Source: Rariloculus sp965263005
GTDB taxonomy: Bacteria; Pseudomonadota; Gammaproteobacteria; Steroidobacterales; Rariloculaceae
DNA: 64,000 nucleotides
Direction: 5' to 3'
Assembly: GCF_965263005.1 (NCBI RefSeq)
Contig: NZ_OZ253579.1
Location: forward strand, 1,922,001 to 1,986,000
Position numbers and translations under genes: made by a program. The stretch's first letter is position 1, and the number at the start of each line of letters is the position of its first letter. Positions 61,159-64,000 of the stretch are shown piece after piece. The notes under the pieces are model-generated. The model did not search any database and was not told the DNA's origin. It was given only the letters and a program-made list of their open reading frames with translations.

Positions 61159-62520
61159 TCAGCTCAGTCCCAGGTACGGGTAGATCATGTCGCTGACGAC
61201 ATGGAAGTTGTCGGTCACGAGGATCAGCCCGAAGATGACGATCACGACCATGCTCGCGAGATTGAGCGCCTTGGAATGGTTGCCGATGAACGCGAGGATG
61301 CTGTCCATGCTCGACACGTACCAGGCCGCGAGCATAAACGGAATGGCGACGCCCGCGCCGAAGGCGAGCATGACGCCCGCGCCGATCGGCGCGCTGCCGA
61401 TCGCGCCGACATAGACGAGCAGCGTCCCCACGATCGCGCCGCCGAAGCACGCCGTGCACCCGAGCGCGAATCCGATCGAGACGACAAGCGTTCCGATCGT
61501 GTCGCGCCTCGACAACGTCCTGAGGTTCGCGGCCGTCGGAATCCTGCAGGCCTGGGCACGGCTGCTGCGCAGTCCGACCCACAGACCCATGAGAATGACG
61601 ATGATTCCCGAAACGACGGCGACAGTGCGGCTGTACTCGGCGAACATCAACTGTGCCCGATACCCGGCCGCGCCGATCAACGCGCCCGCGACCATGTAGA
61701 GCGCCATGAAGCCGAGCACGAAGGCGCCTGCGACCGTCATGATCTTGCGCCGGATATAGGGTGTGACGTTGCGGCTTTGCGCGGCCGGAGCGCCGGGCAG
61801 TGTGGAGAAGGCAGCGATCGACGAGCCGAACATCACGACGAGCTGCAGCAGGCACGGCGTCAGTACCGACGCGAGCAATCCCGCGCCGAGCGCCAGCACG
61901 GCGACCGGCGTGATGCCGGCACTCGCTCTCAGATCGTCGGGCACCGTATACGGCGCGTCCCAGATACCGACGAAGGTGAGCGGCCGCTCGCTGCCGAGGT
62001 AGTTGTCGGACACGTGGAGCCGCATCCTGCCTGCGTCTTCGATATCGATGACGCTGCCATTGGCGCCCCGTTTCGGAAAGCTGAACACGCTGACGCGATG
62101 ATGCTCGGGATTCACAGGCCCGCTCGATTCCCGCGGGGCAAAACTCTCGTCACCGACATGAAGCTCGACGCCGGGCAGCGCCGTGCCGAGCTCGCCCCTG
62201 TGGATCGTCTCGCTGACGAAGAAGACGTGATTGAGGTCGGGGCGCAAGTTGCCGATGACGGCTGCGCGGTCCACGAACTGGAAGTACTCGCTGCTCGCGT
62301 AGGTCGCGGCGATTTCAAGCTGCGGCGACCGGACGAGGGAGCGGGTCAGGTAGCGCGAGACGCCGGCGCCCTTGATCATGCGGCTGTTGTCGCCAACGCT
62401 TCTCAAGAGCTGCGTACCCTGGACGTAATAGGGGACGATGAGCCAGGAGGAAGCGATCAGCACGCCGATGACGACCAGGGCGCTGAGCTTGAGCGGGTTG
62501 CGTAAAGCTATCGTATGCAC
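61159..62520 (-). CDS. CcdA/DsbD-like thiol-disulfide membrane protein with periplasmic N-domain
   Basis: The 453-residue protein has one N-terminal membrane helix, a periplasmic beta-rich domain of about 170 residues (40-200), and six or more helices forming a CcdA/DsbD-type channel with LTPCLLQ (C223) and GCTACFGG (C355/C358). These cysteines transfer reducing equivalents from cytosolic thioredoxin to the periplasm. Relatives serve cytochrome c maturation or copper handling, which suits the two nearby haem c dehydrogenases. The N-domain lacks cysteines, unlike DsbD alpha. ATG 62520 starts the first helix. It precedes the beta-propeller gene. Confidence 0.75.
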   Translation of the reverse strand: MHTIALRNPLKLSALVVIGVLIASSWLIVPYYVQGTQLLRSVGDNSRMIKGAGVSRYLTRSLVRSPQLEIAATYASSEYFQFVDRAAVIGNLRPDLNHVFFVSETIHRGELGTALPGVELHVGDESFAPRESSGPVNPEHHRVSVFSFPKRGANGSVIDIEDAGRMRLHVSDNYLGSERPLTFVGIWDAPYTVPDDLRASAGITPVAVLALGAGLLASVLTPCLLQLVVMFGSSIAAFSTLPGAPAAQSRNVTPYIRRKIMTVAGAFVLGFMALYMVAGALIGAAGYRAQLMFAEYSRTVAVVSGIIVILMGLWVGLRSSRAQACRIPTAANLRTLSRRDTIGTLVVSIGFALGCTACFGGAIVGTLLVYVGAIGSAPIGAGVMLAFGAGVAIPFMLAAWYVSSMDSILAFIGNHSKALNLASMVVIVIFGLILVTDNFHVVSDMIYPYLGLS

Positions 62521-62743
62521 GCTGATTCCTCTATACCAGGCTCGCCGGCAAGCTCCGGACCTGCTTGTTCGATGGGCTGTGCTCAGCGTCCAAGTCTACC
62601 GCAATGTCAGCTCCTTGCGCGGTATCGCCGGTCTCGGCGCAACACAGGGTCTTGCCAAAGGCTCCCGGACGGTTCCTCGGCGGCGGCGTTTTGTATACGA
62701 TGAGGCTTCGCTCAGCGCCACCACCGGGGGGGGAGTAACCTAC

Positions 62744-64000
62744 ATGATCAACGCGGTCAGACGTAATACGAAGGCAGCGGCATGCGCCTCAGGGTTTGCA
62801 CTTGGGACGCTCTTGTCCGCGGCCGGAGCGCAGGAACCTGTGTTCCCCGGGCAGAAGGGCGGCCAGGACGCATTCGGGCACTATGAGGTCGTCGCCGACT
62901 GGCCGAAGCCGCTCGCGGAGCTTGCCGGCCACGAAGAGTGGACGTGGGGCGCCGGTCAGAGCGTTTTTGCCGAAAATCCCGATCGCGTCTTCGTGCTGCA
63001 GCGCGGCGAGCTGCCGACGATAGAGAGGCCGCCGGCGACCTGGTTGCGCGACCTGGGGCCAAGCATCACGTTTCCGATGTTCCGCCTGCCGGTCCGCGAC
63101 GCGACGCGCGCGAGCCCACCGGGCGGCGGAGGCGCGGGAGGCCCGCCCGCGGACGGCCTGCAGGCCTGGGTAGACGGGGGCGGCCGGCTCGGCATCGACG
63201 CGCGCTGGGAGCACTGCATTCTCGTCTTCGATTCGGAAGGCAACATGATCGAGGACTGGAGCCAGTGGGACGACATGCTGGCGCGGCCGCACGCGGTCTA
63301 TATCAGTCCCTACGATCCCGAAAAGCACGTCTGGGTCGTCGATGATTTCCGTCATTCCGTCTTCAAGTTCACGAACGACGGCAGCGAGCTCGTGCAGACG
63401 ATCGGCACCTACAACGAGCCCGGCGACGACGCTTCGCACTTCAACCGGCCGACGTTCATGGCATGGCTGCCCGACGGCTCGTTCTTCGTGGCCGACGGTT
63501 ACGCGAACACGCGCGTCGTCAAGTTCGACGCCGACGGCAACTACCTGCTTGACTGGGGGCAACGCGGCAACCCGCCCGACGACACGCGGCCCGGCTATTT
63601 CAACAACGTGCACGGCATCGCGGTCGATCCCGAAACGCGACGGGTCTTTGTCAACGACCGGCAGAATCATCGCGTGCAGGTGTTCGACGAGAACGGCAAT
63701 TTTCTCGACGCATGGCGATTCGGCGATCCGCCGTCGGACATCCACATGTTCATCATCACAGCCGACCGGTATCTGTGGGCCGCGGACCGCGGGACGAGCA
63801 AGGTTCTCAAGTACGATCTTGACGGTAACTTCCTGTATTCGTGGGGCACCTGGGGCGACTTTCCGGGCGGCATGTGGGGAGTTCACGGCATGAGCGTGGA
63901 TCAGGAGGGCAACTTCTACATCACCGAGGTCGATACTGGCGGTGTGCAGAAGTTTCGGCCGCTCCCGAACGCCAATCCCGACTTCCTCGTCGGCCAACCG
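62744..64000 (+). CDS. Exported NHL-repeat beta-propeller protein (partial)
   Basis: From ATG 62744, with GGGAG nine bases upstream, the frame is open to the right edge (419 codons). It begins with a signal peptide (ACASGFALGTLLSAAGAQ) and continues with NHL-type blades (VWVVDDFRHSVFKFTNDGSE, FFVADGYANTRVVKFDADGN, RVFVNDRQNHRVQVFDENGN, LWAADRGTSKVLKYDLDGNF), each ending in the VxxFDxxGx strand. A Gly/Pro-rich loop lies at about residue 125. The family includes peptidylamidoglycolate lyases and many periplasmic sensors or enzymes. The C-terminus is missing, so the function cannot be assigned. Confidence 0.82.
   Translation, partial: MINAVRRNTKAAACASGFALGTLLSAAGAQEPVFPGQKGGQDAFGHYEVVADWPKPLAELAGHEEWTWGAGQSVFAENPDRVFVLQRGELPTIERPPATWLRDLGPSITFPMFRLPVRDATRASPPGGGGAGGPPADGLQAWVDGGGRLGIDARWEHCILVFDSEGNMIEDWSQWDDMLARPHAVYISPYDPEKHVWVVDDFRHSVFKFTNDGSELVQTIGTYNEPGDDASHFNRPTFMAWLPDGSFFVADGYANTRVVKFDADGNYLLDWGQRGNPPDDTRPGYFNNVHGIAVDPETRRVFVNDRQNHRVQVFDENGNFLDAWRFGDPPSDIHMFIITADRYLWAADRGTSKVLKYDLDGNFLYSWGTWGDFPGGMWGVHGMSVDQEGNFYITEVDTGGVQKFRPLPNANPDFLVGQP

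Overview
The window looks like a high-GC gammaproteobacterial chromosome, probably from an uncultured marine or host-associated lineage. The reasons are the many TonB-dependent receptors with ITVTGSR-type TonB boxes, periplasmic PQQ/haem c dehydrogenases, lipobox and Tat signals, a single-chain GcvP, RmlB/RmlC and a bacterial O-GlcNAc-transferase-like protein. No rRNA, tRNA or CRISPR array was seen.

Region 1 (about 1-10,500) is an accessory, island-like stretch. It holds a DUF3800 protein, a YecA-like protein, two unknown proteins, a trypsin-like protease broken by a frameshift, mosaic remnants of IS110, IS1380 and IS3 elements, and a lone OLD-family nuclease. Base composition is visibly lower in GC around 3.5-5.7 kb and 7.2-9.2 kb than in the rest of the window.

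Region 2 (10,500-17,200) carries the glycine cleavage genes gcvT, gcvP and gcvH on the minus strand. gcvH is separated from gcvPT by an integrase scar, a HigB/HigA toxin-antitoxin pair and a frameshifted exported-protein gene.

Region 3 (17,200-39,500) is built around two paralogous modules, each a small exported protein with a spaced Cys pair followed by a hairpin and a TonB-dependent receptor (17.7-22.2 and 34.2-37.7 kb). Between them lie two 2OG-Fe(II) oxygenase-type proteins (one fused to a DUF6445-like domain), a tryptophan-halogenase-like flavoenzyme, a sulfotransferase, a vanadium-haloperoxidase-like lipoprotein and a tandem pair of CRTAC1/ASPIC-UnbV lipoproteins. A truncated copy of the fused oxygenase follows the second receptor. 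The set suggests uptake and oxidative, halogenating or sulfating modification of some substrate or surface molecule, but the substrate is not readable from sequence.

Region 4 (39,500-43,100) has a TPR/SPINDLY-type glycosyltransferase and overlapping rfbB-rfbC for dTDP-sugar synthesis.

Region 5 (43,100-64,000) looks like a periplasmic oxidation locus. It includes a protein with three tandem SnoaL-like domains, two PQQ-dependent haem c dehydrogenases, a carotenoid/stilbene oxygenase, a third TonB receptor, a reductive-dehalogenase-like double [4Fe-4S] protein, DUF6152 and DUF6644-type proteins, a CcdA/DsbD-like thiol transporter with a beta-propeller partner, and an NHL-repeat protein that runs off the right edge. 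Two copies of a roughly 165-bp palindromic element occur here. One lies just upstream of a dehydrogenase start and the other supplies the stop codon of a methyltransferase.
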